A stretch of 64,000 nucleotides of DNA, taken from NCBI RefSeq assembly GCF_017875955.1, contig NZ_JAGINK010000001.1, positions 2,572,501-2,636,500 on the forward strand, given 5' to 3'. The position numbers were made by a program, and so were the translations under genes. This stretch comes from Pseudomonas sp. BP8 (GTDB lineage Bacteria; Pseudomonadota; Gammaproteobacteria; Pseudomonadales; Pseudomonadaceae). Positions 8,778 through 20,399 of this stretch are shown here, piece by piece (within the stretch, counting starts at the first letter, position 1; the number at the start of each line of letters is the position of its first letter). The notes below the pieces were generated by a model. It was not told the DNA's origin. It saw nothing but the letters and a program-made list of their open reading frames with translations, and did no database searches.

Positions 8778-9839
8778 ATGAACCAAACCGCTCTACAGAA
8801 CAAGGCACTGGCCGTACTCCTGGCCTTTGTCACCGTCGCCTTCATCTGGATCCTGCTGCCTTACTACGGGGCGATTTTCTGGGCGGTCATCCTCGGCATC
8901 CTGTTTGCGCCCTTGCAGCGCAACTTGCTGCTGCGTTTCAAACGTCGGCGCAACCTGGCTTCCGCCACCACTTTGCTGGTCTGCCTGCTGGTGGCGATTC
9001 TGCCAGTGATCATCACCAGTGCCCTGTTGGTTCAGGAAGGCGCCACGCTCTACCAGCGTATCGAGAGCGGGCAGCTGGACATTGCCGGTTATGTCGAGCG
9101 GGGCAAGGACATGCTGCCGGCCTTTGCGCAAAACGGCCTGGATCGCATGGGCATGGGTAACCTCGATGGCCTGCGCGACAAGATCAGCAAATGGGCCACC
9201 CAGGGTAGTCAGGTACTGGCGAGCCAGGCGTTCAGCTTTGGCCAAGGCACATTCGACTTCCTGGTGAGCTTCGGCATCATGCTTTATCTGCTGTTCTTCT
9301 TTCTGCGCGAGGGGCCGGAGATTGCGCGCAAGGTGCGTCTGGCCGTGCCGTTGCCCGAGCACCAGAAGCGTCGGCTGCAGTTGAAATTCAACCGGGTGGT
9401 ACGTGCCACGGTCAAGGGCAACGTGCTGGTGGCGATTACCCAGGGCGCATTGGGCGGGTTTATCTTCTGGGCCCTGGGGATCCCCAGCGCACTGGTCTGG
9501 GCAGTCATGATGGCGTTCTTGTCGCTGCTCCCCGCGGTAGGCGCTGGGATCGTCTGGGCGCCGGTGGCAGCGTATTTCATCCTGACCGGCGCAATCTGGC
9601 AGGGCGTGGTGCTGACCGCCTTCGGCGTGCTGGTAATCGGTCTGGTAGACAATGTCCTGCGACCTATCCTGGTCGGACGGGACACGCGCATGCCCGATTA
9701 CCTGATCCTCGTGTCGACCTTGGGCGGCCTGGCGGTGTTCGGCCTGAACGGCTTTGTCATCGGGCCGCTGATCGCCGCGCTGTTTATTTCCAGCTGGGCG
9801 ATCTTTGCCGCGACCAAGCCGCAGGTGCAATTGCCTTGA
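8778..9839 (+). CDS. AI-2E family transporter (YdiK/TqsA-like permease)
   Basis: 353 residues with about eight hydrophobic segments: paired helices at the N-terminus (residues ~10-75), an extracytoplasmic region, then a C-terminal block. It has the family motif IPSALVWAVMMAFLSLLPAVGAGIVWAP and DNVLRPILVGRDTRMPDYLILVSTLGG. The family includes the autoinducer-2 exporter TqsA, but most members have unknown cargo. The start at 8778 is set by GAGG 7 bases upstream. It converges on the TonB receptor gene with a 3-base gap. Confidence 0.88.
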   Translation: MNQTALQNKALAVLLAFVTVAFIWILLPYYGAIFWAVILGILFAPLQRNLLLRFKRRRNLASATTLLVCLLVAILPVIITSALLVQEGATLYQRIESGQLDIAGYVERGKDMLPAFAQNGLDRMGMGNLDGLRDKISKWATQGSQVLASQAFSFGQGTFDFLVSFGIMLYLLFFFLREGPEIARKVRLAVPLPEHQKRRLQLKFNRVVRATVKGNVLVAITQGALGGFIFWALGIPSALVWAVMMAFLSLLPAVGAGIVWAPVAAYFILTGAIWQGVVLTAFGVLVIGLVDNVLRPILVGRDTRMPDYLILVSTLGGLAVFGLNGFVIGPLIAALFISSWAIFAATKPQVQLP

Positions 9840-9842
9840 GGG

Positions 9843-11903
9843 CTATTTGAAGCTGTAGGAGACACCCATGTAGGCGGCAAAGCCTTCGCCCGGTGTCGAG
9901 CGGGCGACGTCGCTGCCAAGGTCGTCATAACCCGGCGTCACCGTCGCCGCATAGCGCTTGTTGGTCAGGTTGCGCAAGTCCAGCCAGGTCTGCCAGTCCT
10001 GCCTGGGTGCATTCCAGCCCAGGCGGGCTCCGAGCAGGGCATAGGCGTCGGCATGGTAGCTGTTGGCATAGTCGGCCTGGACTTTGGACGCCATTTGCGT
10101 GTTGATCCCGGCATAGAAACCAGCCGGCCAGTCATAGCGCAGCTCGGCCTGGTAGTAATGCATGGGGATGCCCGGTAGGCGGTTGTCGCCGAAGCGCTCG
10201 TCGTCGCGGTAATGGAAGTCACTGAAGGTGTAGGCCTGGCGCAGGCTCAGTTTGCCGCTATCCGGTTGTTCCCAGAGGATGCTGTCCAGGCCTGCCTCAA
10301 CGCCCTGGTGAACGGTGGCGCTGGCGTTGAACTCCTTTGCCGGTACGCCCTGCTCGAGCTCCACGGCCAACAGTTCGTGACGCACTTGCGAGTAGTACCA
10401 GGCGAGGTCCCAATGGCCCAGCGCCGAATCACCGCGCGCACCGAGCTCCAGGGTGGTGGCAGTCTGGTTTTGCATCGCTATCGGTTGGGTTGCAACCGGA
10501 GAGCTCCAGATCAGCGACCATGGGTGCGGCGGTTCGACAGAACGGCTCAGGTTGCCATACACCTGCAGTTGCGGGTTGATGTCATAGCGCAGGCCCAGGC
10601 GCGGCGCATAATCCCAGTCGTGCTGGCTGACCTTGCCGCCTGTGGCCGGGTAGCTGACGGCACTCTCGCGGCGGGTGTAGATCATCGCCAGGCCGGTAGT
10701 CAGCCACAGGTCCGGGATCAGCTCCAGTTCATTACCGACGTGCAACACGGTATCCGAACCCTGATAACTGAAGTCGCGGCTGCGGGCGCCGAAATTATCG
10801 CCATTGGTGCGGGCAAACTGCGACGCACCGCTGTTAGGCAGGTGCTTGGTGGTACGCCAACCCACGGTGGTCTTGCTCTCGTGGCCCAGCAATGTGTCGC
10901 GGCGCAGGTAGTTCAGGGTGCCGCTGACATCGGTGTAGGCCACCTTCAGGCGCATTGGCCCTTCGCGCAGGTCCATCGGGAAGTCGTGGTAGACCAGCCC
11001 GGCTTCAACGCGGGCATCGTCCTCAAGGTAGAAGGTAGTCTTGTTGGCTACCCAGGTGCTGCCCGGCTGCGGACGGCTGTCGTCACGGGCCAGGTAGGCG
11101 GCGTTGGCGGCCCGTGGGTCGTGCTTGATCTGCTCTTTGGTCAGGCGCCCGGCCAGTTCGTTCTCGGTTTCCCGGTAGCGCAGGTAGAAGCGCGTTTCCA
11201 GATTCGGGTTGAAGCGATAGCCAACGTTGGCGGCGAAGCCCTTGGCGCTGCCACTGCTGTGCTCCTGGTAACCGTCGTATTCCGAGTCGGTCAGGGCCAC
11301 GTAGTAGTCGAGCTTGCCCATTACCTGGCCGGAACTGATCTGGCGGTGGGCGTAGCCGCGGCTGCCGGCCTCATAGCGCACCTGCAGGCGATCGGCATCG
11401 TAACCGGTGTGGGTCACGTAGTTGATCGCGCCACCGAGCGTGAGCGCGCCCTGATCAAAACCGTTAGCGCCACGCAGCACCTCTGCGCGGCTCAGCCACA
11501 GCGGCTCGAGCAGCTCGTAAGGCGTGCCGCCGGGGCCAGTCAGCGGCAAACCGTCGAACATCGTGTAGACCCCTGAACCGTGCGCACCCGGCGCACGGTT
11601 GATACCCGAGCCGCGGATCGACAGTTTGATGCCCTCATTACCCGCCGACTGGGCAAACACACCCGGCTGATAGGCAAGTACGTCCTGGTTGCTGGCCAAC
11701 CGCCCTTGTGCCACCTGCTGCAGGTCTACCAGATTGGTAGCGCCCGGGACTTGTCGCAGGCGCTCGTCGGCCGCCTCCAACTGGCTTTGCGGCTGATCAT
11801 TGATCAGCAGTTGATCCAGTTCTACGGGAGCGCTGGCCAGCACCGGGCAGCTGGCCGTACTGATCAGCAGGCCTAAGGCGCGAGAGGGTGGAACACAACG
11901 CAT
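9843..11903 (-). CDS. TonB-dependent outer-membrane receptor
   Basis: About 686 residues. A signal peptide is followed by a plug domain (VLAYQPGVFAQSAGNEGIKLSIRGSGINRAPG, then VEVLRG-like RAEVLRGANGFDQGALTLGGAINYVT) and a 22-strand-type barrel ending in a terminal aromatic (SYSFK). A short TonB-box-like stretch may lie near VELDQLLIN. The overall look is that of ferric-siderophore or citrate receptors. No N-terminal signalling domain is seen, and no sigma/anti-sigma pair is adjacent. I could not identify a Fur box directly upstream. Substrate unknown. Start ATG 11903 places the signal peptide at the N-terminus. Confidence 0.88.
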   Translation of the reverse strand: MRCVPPSRALGLLISTASCPVLASAPVELDQLLINDQPQSQLEAADERLRQVPGATNLVDLQQVAQGRLASNQDVLAYQPGVFAQSAGNEGIKLSIRGSGINRAPGAHGSGVYTMFDGLPLTGPGGTPYELLEPLWLSRAEVLRGANGFDQGALTLGGAINYVTHTGYDADRLQVRYEAGSRGYAHRQISSGQVMGKLDYYVALTDSEYDGYQEHSSGSAKGFAANVGYRFNPNLETRFYLRYRETENELAGRLTKEQIKHDPRAANAAYLARDDSRPQPGSTWVANKTTFYLEDDARVEAGLVYHDFPMDLREGPMRLKVAYTDVSGTLNYLRRDTLLGHESKTTVGWRTTKHLPNSGASQFARTNGDNFGARSRDFSYQGSDTVLHVGNELELIPDLWLTTGLAMIYTRRESAVSYPATGGKVSQHDWDYAPRLGLRYDINPQLQVYGNLSRSVEPPHPWSLIWSSPVATQPIAMQNQTATTLELGARGDSALGHWDLAWYYSQVRHELLAVELEQGVPAKEFNASATVHQGVEAGLDSILWEQPDSGKLSLRQAYTFSDFHYRDDERFGDNRLPGIPMHYYQAELRYDWPAGFYAGINTQMASKVQADYANSYHADAYALLGARLGWNAPRQDWQTWLDLRNLTNKRYAATVTPGYDDLGSDVARSTPGEGFAAYMGVSYSFK

Positions 11904-12129
11904 CGAACGACTCCAATGGCAGGGGCTTACAGGGCAAAGGAGGTCAGACGTACGAGATGTCGCTCGAAGCACGTCCGATTTTTAAGCGGGCAAGTGTATG
12001 AAGTTAGAACGTTGTTGTAGGCGATCGCTTTACAACTGCCGGTACTGGAGCAATCGATCCGCGAGTTCGTAAGGTGGTGTCTTACCCCTCTGCTCTGAGG
12101 GCCGGATTCGAATCTGCGGAGAACCAGCC

Positions 12130-12375
12130 ATGAACGCCGTCACCCCACCGATTGATGCTCCGGGCAATAACCCGCCCATTTACCTGACGCCGCGCGAGCG
12201 GGAAGTACTGTTGTGGTGCGCCTATGGCAAGACCTCATGGGAAATCGGCCAGATCATTGGCTGCAAGGAGGTCACCGTAAATTTTCATGTTGGCAACATT
12301 CTCAGCAAGTTCGCCGTGACGACTCGGGTAATGGCGGTAATCAAGGCCATCCGCTACGGCATGCTGCAAGAATAA
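12130..12375 (+). CDS. LuxR/GerE-type DNA-binding protein, HTH domain only
   Basis: 81 residues, almost entirely a LuxR C-terminal HTH domain: LTPREREVLLWCAYGKTSWEIGQIIGCKEVTVNFHVGNILSKF. The signature resembles the DNA-binding end of acyl-homoserine-lactone receptors, but there is no ligand-binding or receiver domain. GGAG precedes the ATG. It is followed 15 bases later by a gpL-like gene on the same strand, and it heads a short cluster of phage-type genes. It may be a phage or tailocin regulator, or a remnant of a longer LuxR protein. Confidence 0.8.
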   Translation: MNAVTPPIDAPGNNPPIYLTPREREVLLWCAYGKTSWEIGQIIGCKEVTVNFHVGNILSKFAVTTRVMAVIKAIRYGMLQE

Positions 12376-12390
12376 TGAGGAGGCACGACC

Positions 12391-12744
12391 ATGGACGCCG
12401 AGCTTCAATCACCTGACCCAGCCCAGCCTTTGTACTATCTGGCGCGCCACGACCGGTTCTGGCCGCGCATCGAGCTGTCGAGTTTGCGCCAACGCTTGGC
12501 GATACCCGCGTACATCAGCGATACCCATCTGCAACTTGCCGGTCAACAGGCCTTGGCGATCGCCGCAGGGGAGTTCGCCAACTGGCGCCGGCGTTTACGT
12601 GCACTGGGCTACACGCAACTCACCGACCTTTGCCGACATGTGCACGGTCGCCGCCTGTGCAGCTGCTACCTGCGTCTGGTCGAGCGCTGTACGTTACGCG
12701 CATTGGGTGGCCGGTCAGCCTTGCAGGGAGCTGGACATGAATGA
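12391..12744 (+). CDS. P2 gpL-like head completion protein (diverged)
   Basis: 117 residues. The pattern FWPRIELSSLRQRL, then a helix ending NWRRRLRALGYTQLTDL, then a YLRLVERCTLRAL helix follows the layout of P2-type head-completion protein gpL (FFPDIDL, W-R-x-G-Y-TLADV, Y-RAV). The similarity is judged by eye and is weak in the C-terminal third. The holin gene after it repeats the P2 order, in which the holin gene lies shortly downstream of L. The stop overlaps the holin start by 8 bases. Confidence 0.5.
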   Translation: MDAELQSPDPAQPLYYLARHDRFWPRIELSSLRQRLAIPAYISDTHLQLAGQQALAIAAGEFANWRRRLRALGYTQLTDLCRHVHGRRLCSCYLRLVERCTLRALGGRSALQGAGHE

Positions 12745-13111
12745 GCTTGCCCAGGAAATGCTGCGTAATTGGGCGCAGATTGAGGGTGACCTGGCCAATT
12801 TCGACGGCCAGGCCCTGGCTGGCGCGATACTCGGCGCCTGGCTAGTCAGTTCGTCGAAGGGCAAGGCCTGGGTGACGATCAGGACGAGGCGCAAGTTGAG
12901 CCTGCAACAACGCCTGCTCACCCTGTTGCTGTCAGCGGGCGTGGGCTACCTATTCATGCCCTTGCTGTTGTCACTGGTACCTTTCGTCTCCACAGGCGTT
13001 GCGGCTTTTGTCGCTGCGGTGGTCGTGATTCCGATCAGTGTCAAGGTGATGCTCTGGCTGGAGAACGCCGATCTCAAGGAAATCGTCCAGCGCTGGCGCC
13101 GTGAATCGTGA
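12737..13111 (+). CDS. Putative phage holin
   Basis: 124 residues. A soluble N-terminal helix is followed by two to three hydrophobic segments: AGAILGAWLVSSS, LTLLLSAGVGYLFMPLLLSLVPF, and AFVAAVVVIPISVKVMLWL. The C-terminus is charged (EIVQRWRRES). Size and layout fit the putative holin family of P2-like phages and tailocins, which permeabilises the inner membrane. The ATG at 12737 overlaps the previous stop. No endolysin gene follows, so a lysis function alone is doubtful. Confidence 0.65.
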   Translation: MNELAQEMLRNWAQIEGDLANFDGQALAGAILGAWLVSSSKGKAWVTIRTRRKLSLQQRLLTLLLSAGVGYLFMPLLLSLVPFVSTGVAAFVAAVVVIPISVKVMLWLENADLKEIVQRWRRES

Positions 13112-13114
13112 TTG

Positions 13115-13501
13115 TCAGGCCGAAGGCACGGCGGCGCTCAGTTGCTCAAGGCGCCGCTCCAGCTCCTGCAGGCGCAGCCTGTCCACGATTTGAATACGCA
13201 AGGCTTGCAGATCGGCAGGCGCCAGCCCCTGCACCAGATCAAGCAGCTCTTGCGCCGCGTTTGCTGGCTCTGCCTGGGGTGTCCGTGCTGGGCTGCCAAT
13301 GCCAAGCAGCAACCAGTCCAGTGACACGCTGTGGCGGTTGGCAGCTTCTATGCAAAACGCGTAGGGAATGCTCTCGCGCACCTTCCAGCTGCTCAGGGTC
13401 TGCGGACTGACGCCCAGCACTTTTGCAAGGGCGGAATCACTGCTGGTGCCGGTTAACTCCTTTAACCGGTGCAACACCGAAACTAGGGAGGTATTACTCA
13501 T
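13115..13501 (-). CDS. Phage CI-like repressor, HTH domain without protease domain
   Basis: 128 residues. The N-terminus is a CI/XRE helix-turn-helix (ALAKVLGVSPQTLSSWKVRESIPYAFCIEAANRHSVSLDWLLLG), the pattern of the bacteriophage CI repressor N-terminal family. The C-terminus is a helical, Leu-rich segment that could oligomerise. There is no S24 autocleavage domain, so it would not be RecA-inactivated. It faces away from the Ogr-type gene and converges with the holin gene (3-base gap). Confidence 0.82.
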   Translation of the reverse strand: MSNTSLVSVLHRLKELTGTSSDSALAKVLGVSPQTLSSWKVRESIPYAFCIEAANRHSVSLDWLLLGIGSPARTPQAEPANAAQELLDLVQGLAPADLQALRIQIVDRLRLQELERRLEQLSAAVPSA

Positions 13502-13567
13502 TATGAATATCCCTGATGAGTTCTGATAAGATCGATGGCACGGATGTACTCAATATGAATAGTCTGG

Positions 13568-13750
13568 ATGGATCCTTACTCGCACCGCATGGTACGTAAT
13601 TATGATAGTGATGAATATTCTGATAGTGCGCGGGAACAACTTGCCCAGCTGTTGTCGGGGCGACTTACAGACAGCCGGTTTTCAGGGGTTCTTGCTGGCG
13701 ACACCTTGTTCCCTACGACAGACCCACCTGATTGCAGGAGGGCGCTGTGA
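13568..13750 (+). CDS. Possible small phage-type protein
   Basis: A 60-residue reading frame, acidic and Ser/Asp-rich at the N-terminus, in the position where a Cro-like or other early gene would sit, divergent from the CI-like repressor. Its stop overlaps the GTG start of the zinc-finger gene (GTGA), which suggests coupling. I see no good Shine-Dalgarno and no recognised domain, so it may not be a gene. The divergent gap before it (13502-13567) probably holds the repressor operator. Confidence 0.3.
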   Translation: MDPYSHRMVRNYDSDEYSDSAREQLAQLLSGRLTDSRFSGVLAGDTLFPTTDPPDCRRAL

Positions 13751-14040
13751 GTAGTTACAAACTGGTGTGCCCGCATTGCAGCAGCCGGATGCGCATCCGC
13801 ACCAGCGAAGGGCGGCATGTGTTTCTCAGGGTCGCTTACCTGCAGTGCATCAATGAAGCCTGTGGCTGGTCTGTGCGTGCCGAGTTCGAAATGACCCACG
13901 AACTGTCGCCCAGTGGCATGCCCAATCCGGATGTCCAGTTGCCCAGCGCCAACCGCGAGCTGCGCCACGCCGCTCGTAACCCTGGCCCGCCAAGGAAACC
14001 CGAGCCTGAACCCAGGCAGGGCGCACGTACGTCGATCTGA
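13747..14040 (+). CDS. Ogr/Delta-type zinc finger protein
   Basis: 97 residues. It carries the P2 Ogr/P4 Delta zinc-finger pattern: C-x2-C in LVCPHCSSRMRIRTSE and C-x4-C in LQCINEACGWSVRAEFEMTHELSPSG, including the SPSG-type end of the domain. Ogr activates late-gene promoters of P2-like phages by contacting RNA polymerase alpha. The GTG at 13747 has AGGAGG 5-6 bases upstream. The Pro/Arg-rich tail is probably disordered. No late genes lie beside it, so it is likely a leftover or acts elsewhere. Confidence 0.85.
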   Translation: MSSYKLVCPHCSSRMRIRTSEGRHVFLRVAYLQCINEACGWSVRAEFEMTHELSPSGMPNPDVQLPSANRELRHAARNPGPPRKPEPEPRQGARTSI

Positions 14041-14065
14041 CCGAAGTAAGCCTGTTGCCCATAAA

Positions 14066-14093
14066 AAAACACCCCGCAGATGCGGGGTGTTTT
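14066..14093. terminator. Bidirectional terminator between ogr-like gene and nuoN
   Basis: A perfect 13-bp hairpin (AAAACACCCCGCA / TGCGGGGTGTTTT, 2-base loop) flanked by A-run and T-run. It can end both the phage-type gene on the plus strand and the nuo operon on the minus strand. Confidence 0.88.
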
Positions 14094-14107
14094 ATCTTGC
14101 CGGATGA

Positions 14108-15577
14108 TCAACCGATCAGTTGCAGGCCGGCCTGCTGGACCATCTCCAGCAGCGGCTGCGGGTACACACCGAGGACAAAGGCGAGCAGGGCGATCGCCAG
14201 CAGCATGACGCCACCGGTGCGCTGCTCCCACTTCAGCGGCGCGTCGTGGCGACGCAGGTTCGGCTCGACCAGGTAAAGGGTGACCATGACCCGCAGGTAG
14301 TAGTACACGCCAATGGCGCTACCGATTACCAGGGCACCGACCAGCCACCACAGCTGCGACTCGACACCGGTGGCAATGATGTAGAACTTGCCGATGAAGC
14401 CCGCGGTGAGCGGGATACCGGCCAGCGACAGCATCATCACGGTGAGCACCGCGGTCAGGTACGGACGACGCCAGAACAGGCCGCGGTACTCATACAGTGC
14501 GTCGGCGTCACGCCCGGCGTAAGGCGAGGACATCAGGGTGATCACGCCGAAGGCGCCAAGGCTGGTGATCACGTAGGTGACCAGGTACACGCCCATGGCT
14601 TCCATGGCCAGGCCTTTGCTGGCGATCAAGGCGATCAGCAGGTAACCGAAGTGGGCGATCGACGAGTAACCGAGCAGACGCTTGAGGTTGCTCTGGGTCA
14701 GCGCCAACAGGTTACCGATCAGGATCGACGCCACAGCGATGACCGCCAGGACCGTGCTCAGCACGCCGCTGCTGGCAGCCGGCGAGATCATGAACAGACG
14801 CACGACAACCGCGAACACAGCGACCTTGCTGGCCGTGGCGAGGAATGCAGCGACTGGCGCCGGGGCGCCTTCGTAGACGTCCGGGGTCCACAGGTGGAAG
14901 GGTACCAGCGACAGCTTGAAGGCCAGGCCGACCAGCATCATACCCAGGCCCAGTTGGGCCAGCAGGCTTGGCATACCGGTCGTGGCCAGGGCCTTGCCGA
15001 TGCCGTCGAAGCTCAGGCTACCGGCGTCGGCGTACAGCAGCGCCATGCCGAACAGCAAAAACGCAGAGCCTGCAGCCGACAGCACCATGTACTTGATACC
15101 GGCTTCCAGCGAACGCTTGTTGAAGAACGCGTACGCCACCAGCCCGTAGACCGGCACCGACAGCAACTCCAGGCCGATGAACAGCCCGGCCAGGTGGTTG
15201 GCGCTGACCAGCACCAGACCGCCCAGGGCCGACATCAGCAGCAGCAGATACAGCTCTTCACGGTTGCCCGGATAGCCTTTGGCGCCTTCGCCGAGGTAGG
15301 CGTGGGCGAGGGTGACGCAGGCCAGTGTCGCCACCAGCATGAGCGCCATGTACAGGCAGGCGAACTTGTCGATGGTAATCAGGCCGGTGACCGCCAACGG
15401 CGCGACCTTCAGCGCCGGCAGGATCGACAGCAAGGCCAGGTTCAGGCCGATGGTGGACAGCAGGAAGGTCTGCGAGTGATTGCGCTTCCAGGCGATCGCC
15501 AGCATCACCACGACTGTGGTGAGGGTGGTGATCAGCATCGGCGCCAGTGCGATGAAGTGTTGAGTGGTGAATTCCAT
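14108..15577 (-). CDS. nuoN: NADH-quinone oxidoreductase subunit N
   Basis: 489 residues, about 14 transmembrane helices. One of the three antiporter-like proton-pumping subunits of complex I in the inner membrane. Family landmarks are [17 protein letters not shown] with the conserved Glu, the Lys-bearing helix in [18 protein letters not shown], and [28 protein letters not shown]. The ATG at 15577 (MEFTTQHF) is preferred to an upstream start that would invade nuoM. It is the last gene of the operon, 7 bases after nuoM. Confidence 0.97.
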   Translation of the reverse strand: MEFTTQHFIALAPMLITTLTTVVVMLAIAWKRNHSQTFLLSTIGLNLALLSILPALKVAPLAVTGLITIDKFACLYMALMLVATLACVTLAHAYLGEGAKGYPGNREELYLLLLMSALGGLVLVSANHLAGLFIGLELLSVPVYGLVAYAFFNKRSLEAGIKYMVLSAAGSAFLLFGMALLYADAGSLSFDGIGKALATTGMPSLLAQLGLGMMLVGLAFKLSLVPFHLWTPDVYEGAPAPVAAFLATASKVAVFAVVVRLFMISPAASSGVLSTVLAVIAVASILIGNLLALTQSNLKRLLGYSSIAHFGYLLIALIASKGLAMEAMGVYLVTYVITSLGAFGVITLMSSPYAGRDADALYEYRGLFWRRPYLTAVLTVMMLSLAGIPLTAGFIGKFYIIATGVESQLWWLVGALVIGSAIGVYYYLRVMVTLYLVEPNLRRHDAPLKWEQRTGGVMLLAIALLAFVLGVYPQPLLEMVQQAGLQLIG

Positions 15578-15584
15578 AGCGCTC

Positions 15585-17117
15585 TTACCGGGCCGAAGCG
15601 AGTTGAGTGAAAGCCGAGCCGAGCCACTGCTGCACACCGCTCATGGTGGCGGCAGAAGTGTCGAGGAACGGCTGCGGGTAGACCCCGAGCAGGATCAGCA
15701 GGCCCGCCAGGCCCAGGACCATGATCAGTTCGCGATTGTCCATGCCGGCCAGCACGGTGTCGGACTTGGCCGGGCCGAAGTAGGCGCGGTGGATCATGAT
15801 CAGCGAGTAGACCGAGCCAAACACCAGGCCGGTAGTGGCGATCACGGTGATCCACGGTACGTGGACGAAGCTGCCGATCAGGATCAGGAACTCGCCAACG
15901 AAGTTGCCGGTGCCCGGCAGGCCCAGCGACGCAGCCGCGAAGAACAGGCTGATTGCCGGCAGGTAGGCGATACGGTGCCACAGGCCGCCCATCTCACGCA
16001 TGTCACGGGTGTGCAGGCGCTCGTACAGCTGGCCGCTGAGGATGAACAGCGCCGCGGCGGAGAGGCCGTGGGCGAGCATCTGGATCACCGCACCTTGCAG
16101 GGCTTGCTGGCTGCCGGAGTAGATACCGATCAGCACGAAGCCCATGTGCGAGACGCTGGAGAAAGCGATCAGGCGTTTGATGTCGCTTTGCGCGAAGGCC
16201 AGGAAGGCACCGTAGAAGATACCGATCAGGCCCAGCGTCATGGCGATCGGCGCGAACTCGGCCGAGGCGTTCGGGAACAGCGGCAGGGCAAAGCGCAGCA
16301 GGCCGTAAGCAGCAGTCTTCAGCAGGATACCGGCGAGGTCGACGGAACCGGCAGTCGGTGCCTGGGCGTGCGCATCAGGCAGCCAGGAGTGGAACGGCAC
16401 CACCGGCAGCTTTACCGCGAAGGCGATGAAGAAGCCCAACATCAGCAGGTACTCGGTACCGGCCGGCAGTTCGGCCTTGAGCAGGTCGCTGTAGTTGAAG
16501 GTGATCACACCGGTGGTGTTGTAGTTGACCAGCACCAGGCCGAGGATCGCCACCAGCATGATCAGGCCGCTGGCCTGGGTGAAGATGAAGAACTTGGTCG
16601 CCGCGTAGATCCGGGTCTTCTTGCCATCTGCCGAGCTGTGACCCCAGAGCGCGATGAGGAAGTACATCGGCACCAGCATCATTTCCCAGAAGAAGAAGAA
16701 CAAGAACAGGTCGAGCGCCAGGAACACACCGACCACACCACCGAGGATCCACATCAGGTTGAGGTGGAAGAAGCCGACGTGGCGCTGGATCTCTTTCCAC
16801 GAGCAGAGCACCGAGAGCACGCCGAGCAGGCCGGTGAGCAGGATCATCAGCAACGACAGGCCATCCAGGGCCAGGTGGATGCTGATGCCGAAGCGCTTGA
16901 TCCACTCGACCTTGTATTCCAGGGCCCAGGCAGGTTCAGCGCCCGGAGCGGGGGCCAGGGTGTAGTCGCCGTTAGCCCAGAGCCACAGGCCGATGCCGAG
17001 CAAAAGGGACATGGTCAGCAGCGCAATCCAGCGAGGCAGGGTAGAGCCGAAGCGCTCACCCAGCCAGCACAGGAAGCCGCCGATGAAGGGAATCAGGATC
17101 AGCCAAGGCAAAATCAT
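15585..17117 (-). CDS. nuoM: NADH-quinone oxidoreductase subunit M
   Basis: 510 residues, about 14 transmembrane helices. An antiporter-like proton channel of complex I. Landmarks: [13 protein letters not shown] with the conserved Glu, [39 protein letters not shown], and [13 protein letters not shown]. The start at 17117 ([10 protein letters not shown]) puts the first transmembrane helix at the N-terminus. It lies 49 bases after nuoL. Confidence 0.97.
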   Translation of the reverse strand: MILPWLILIPFIGGFLCWLGERFGSTLPRWIALLTMSLLLGIGLWLWANGDYTLAPAPGAEPAWALEYKVEWIKRFGISIHLALDGLSLLMILLTGLLGVLSVLCSWKEIQRHVGFFHLNLMWILGGVVGVFLALDLFLFFFFWEMMLVPMYFLIALWGHSSADGKKTRIYAATKFFIFTQASGLIMLVAILGLVLVNYNTTGVITFNYSDLLKAELPAGTEYLLMLGFFIAFAVKLPVVPFHSWLPDAHAQAPTAGSVDLAGILLKTAAYGLLRFALPLFPNASAEFAPIAMTLGLIGIFYGAFLAFAQSDIKRLIAFSSVSHMGFVLIGIYSGSQQALQGAVIQMLAHGLSAAALFILSGQLYERLHTRDMREMGGLWHRIAYLPAISLFFAAASLGLPGTGNFVGEFLILIGSFVHVPWITVIATTGLVFGSVYSLIMIHRAYFGPAKSDTVLAGMDNRELIMVLGLAGLLILLGVYPQPFLDTSAATMSGVQQWLGSAFTQLASAR

Positions 17118-17166
17118 GACGGGTTCGTTTCCTTTGGCAAAGTCGCAAGGTTCGCAAGATTCATGT

Positions 17167-19016
<1,850 letters not shown>

Positions 19017-19020
<4 letters not shown>

Positions 19021-19325
19021 CCGCGCATCTCACTGGCAGCATCGATGTCGAGAGTGTGGAAGCGGCGATACAGCTGCAGCAGGATCGCCAGGCCAATGCT
19101 GGCCTCGGCTGCCGCCAGGCTGATCACCAGAATGAACATCACCTGGCCGTCGGGTTGTACCCAACGCGCCCCGGCGACGATAAACGCCAGGGCAGAGGCG
19201 TTCATCATGACTTCCAGGCTCATGAGGACGAAGAGAATGTTGCGGCGGACCATCAGGCCAACCAGACCAAGGCAGAACAGAATGCCGGCGACTGCCAGGC
19301 CATGTTCGAGAGGGATAGCACCCAT
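19017..19325 (-). CDS. nuoK: NADH-quinone oxidoreductase subunit K
   Basis: 102 residues with three transmembrane helices. It carries the two conserved membrane Glu residues, in [10 protein letters not shown] and [10 protein letters not shown], which are part of the proton path near the hydrophilic arm. Stop overlaps nuoL; start is 3 bases after nuoJ. Confidence 0.97.
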
Positions 19326-19328
19326 GAT

Positions 19329-19829
19329 TTACTCCTTCGCCTCGTTGCGGCCCAGGTGGAAGGCGGTGACGGCTGCAGCGAGCAGCAGCATCGACGCCAG
19401 TTCGACCACCAGCAGGTAAGGACCGAACAGGCTGATGCCGACGGCCTTGGCGTCCACGGTGGTGCCGCTGATGCCGGCGCCGCTCGGTGCAACAAACAGC
19501 ACGTAGAGCAGCTCGAGCAGCAGCAGCGTGCCCAGCAGCACAGGCCCGGCCCAGATGCCAGGCTTGAGCCAGCCACGTTCCTGGGCGACCGAAGCCGGCC
19601 CGAGGTTGAGCATCATCACTACGAAGACGAACAGCACCATGATGGCGCCCGCGTAGGCGATCACTTCCAGGGCGCCGGCGAACGGCGCACCCAGGGCGAA
19701 GAAGATCATTGCCACGGAAATCAGCGAAATGATCAGGTAGAGCAGGGCGTGCACAGGGTTGGTGCCGGTAACCACCCGCAGGGTGGAGACCACGGCGATC
19801 CCGGATGCAAAGTAGAAAGCGAATTCCAT
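19329..19829 (-). CDS. nuoJ: NADH-quinone oxidoreductase subunit J
   Basis: 166 residues with five transmembrane helices. The third helix ([22 protein letters not shown]) matches the conserved TM3 whose pi-bulge is needed for coupling in complex I. Family length is normal. It starts 10 bases after nuoI. Confidence 0.97.
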   Translation of the reverse strand: MEFAFYFASGIAVVSTLRVVTGTNPVHALLYLIISLISVAMIFFALGAPFAGALEVIAYAGAIMVLFVFVVMMLNLGPASVAQERGWLKPGIWAGPVLLGTLLLLELLYVLFVAPSGAGISGTTVDAKAVGISLFGPYLLVVELASMLLLAAAVTAFHLGRNEAKE

Positions 19830-19839
19830 CTTTCTGTCC

Positions 19840-20388
19840 TTATGGGAGCAAGCTCTTCACGTTGATCGGTTCGGCTTCGTTCTGTGCAGCGCCCTTCGGC
19901 TTGCCAGCGATTGCCATACCTGCAACACGGTAGAAGTTGTAGTCAGGGTACTTGCCGGGGCCGGAGATCAGCAGATCTTCTTTCTCGTAGACCAGGTCCT
20001 GACGCTTGAACTCGGCCATTTCGAAATCCGGAGTCAGCTGGATTGCGGTGGTCGGGCAGGCTTCCTCGCACAGGCCGCAAAAAATGCAGCGCGAGAAGTT
20101 GATGCGGAAGAACTCCGGGTACCAGCGACCGTCCTCGGTCTCGGCCTTCTGCAGCGAAATGCAGCCAACCGGGCAGGCCACCGCGCAGAGGTTGCACGCT
20201 ACACAGCGCTCCTCGCCATCGGGGTCGCGGGTGAGGACGATGCGGCCGCGGTAGCGCGGCGGCAGGTACACAGCTTCTTCGGGGTACTGCAGGGTGTCGC
20301 GCTTGCGGAACCCGTGGGAGAACACCATGGCCAGGCTGCGCAGCTGAGTGCCGGTGCCCTTAACGATGTCGCCGATATACTTGAACAT
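19840..20388 (-). CDS. nuoI: NADH-quinone oxidoreductase subunit I
   Basis: 182 residues. A ferredoxin-type subunit with two 4Fe-4S motifs, [12 protein letters not shown] and [12 protein letters not shown] (clusters N6a and N6b), which carry electrons towards the quinone site. An amphipathic N-terminal helix joins it to the membrane arm. It follows nuoH by 11 bases. Confidence 0.97.
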   Translation of the reverse strand: MFKYIGDIVKGTGTQLRSLAMVFSHGFRKRDTLQYPEEAVYLPPRYRGRIVLTRDPDGEERCVACNLCAVACPVGCISLQKAETEDGRWYPEFFRINFSRCIFCGLCEEACPTTAIQLTPDFEMAEFKRQDLVYEKEDLLISGPGKYPDYNFYRVAGMAIAGKPKGAAQNEAEPINVKSLLP

Positions 20389-20399
20389 GGGTCAAATCC

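Noticed and set aside
10212..11576. A 454-residue plus-strand frame opposite the TonB-dependent receptor
   Set aside because: Shadow of the receptor gene in GC-rich DNA; no domain seen.
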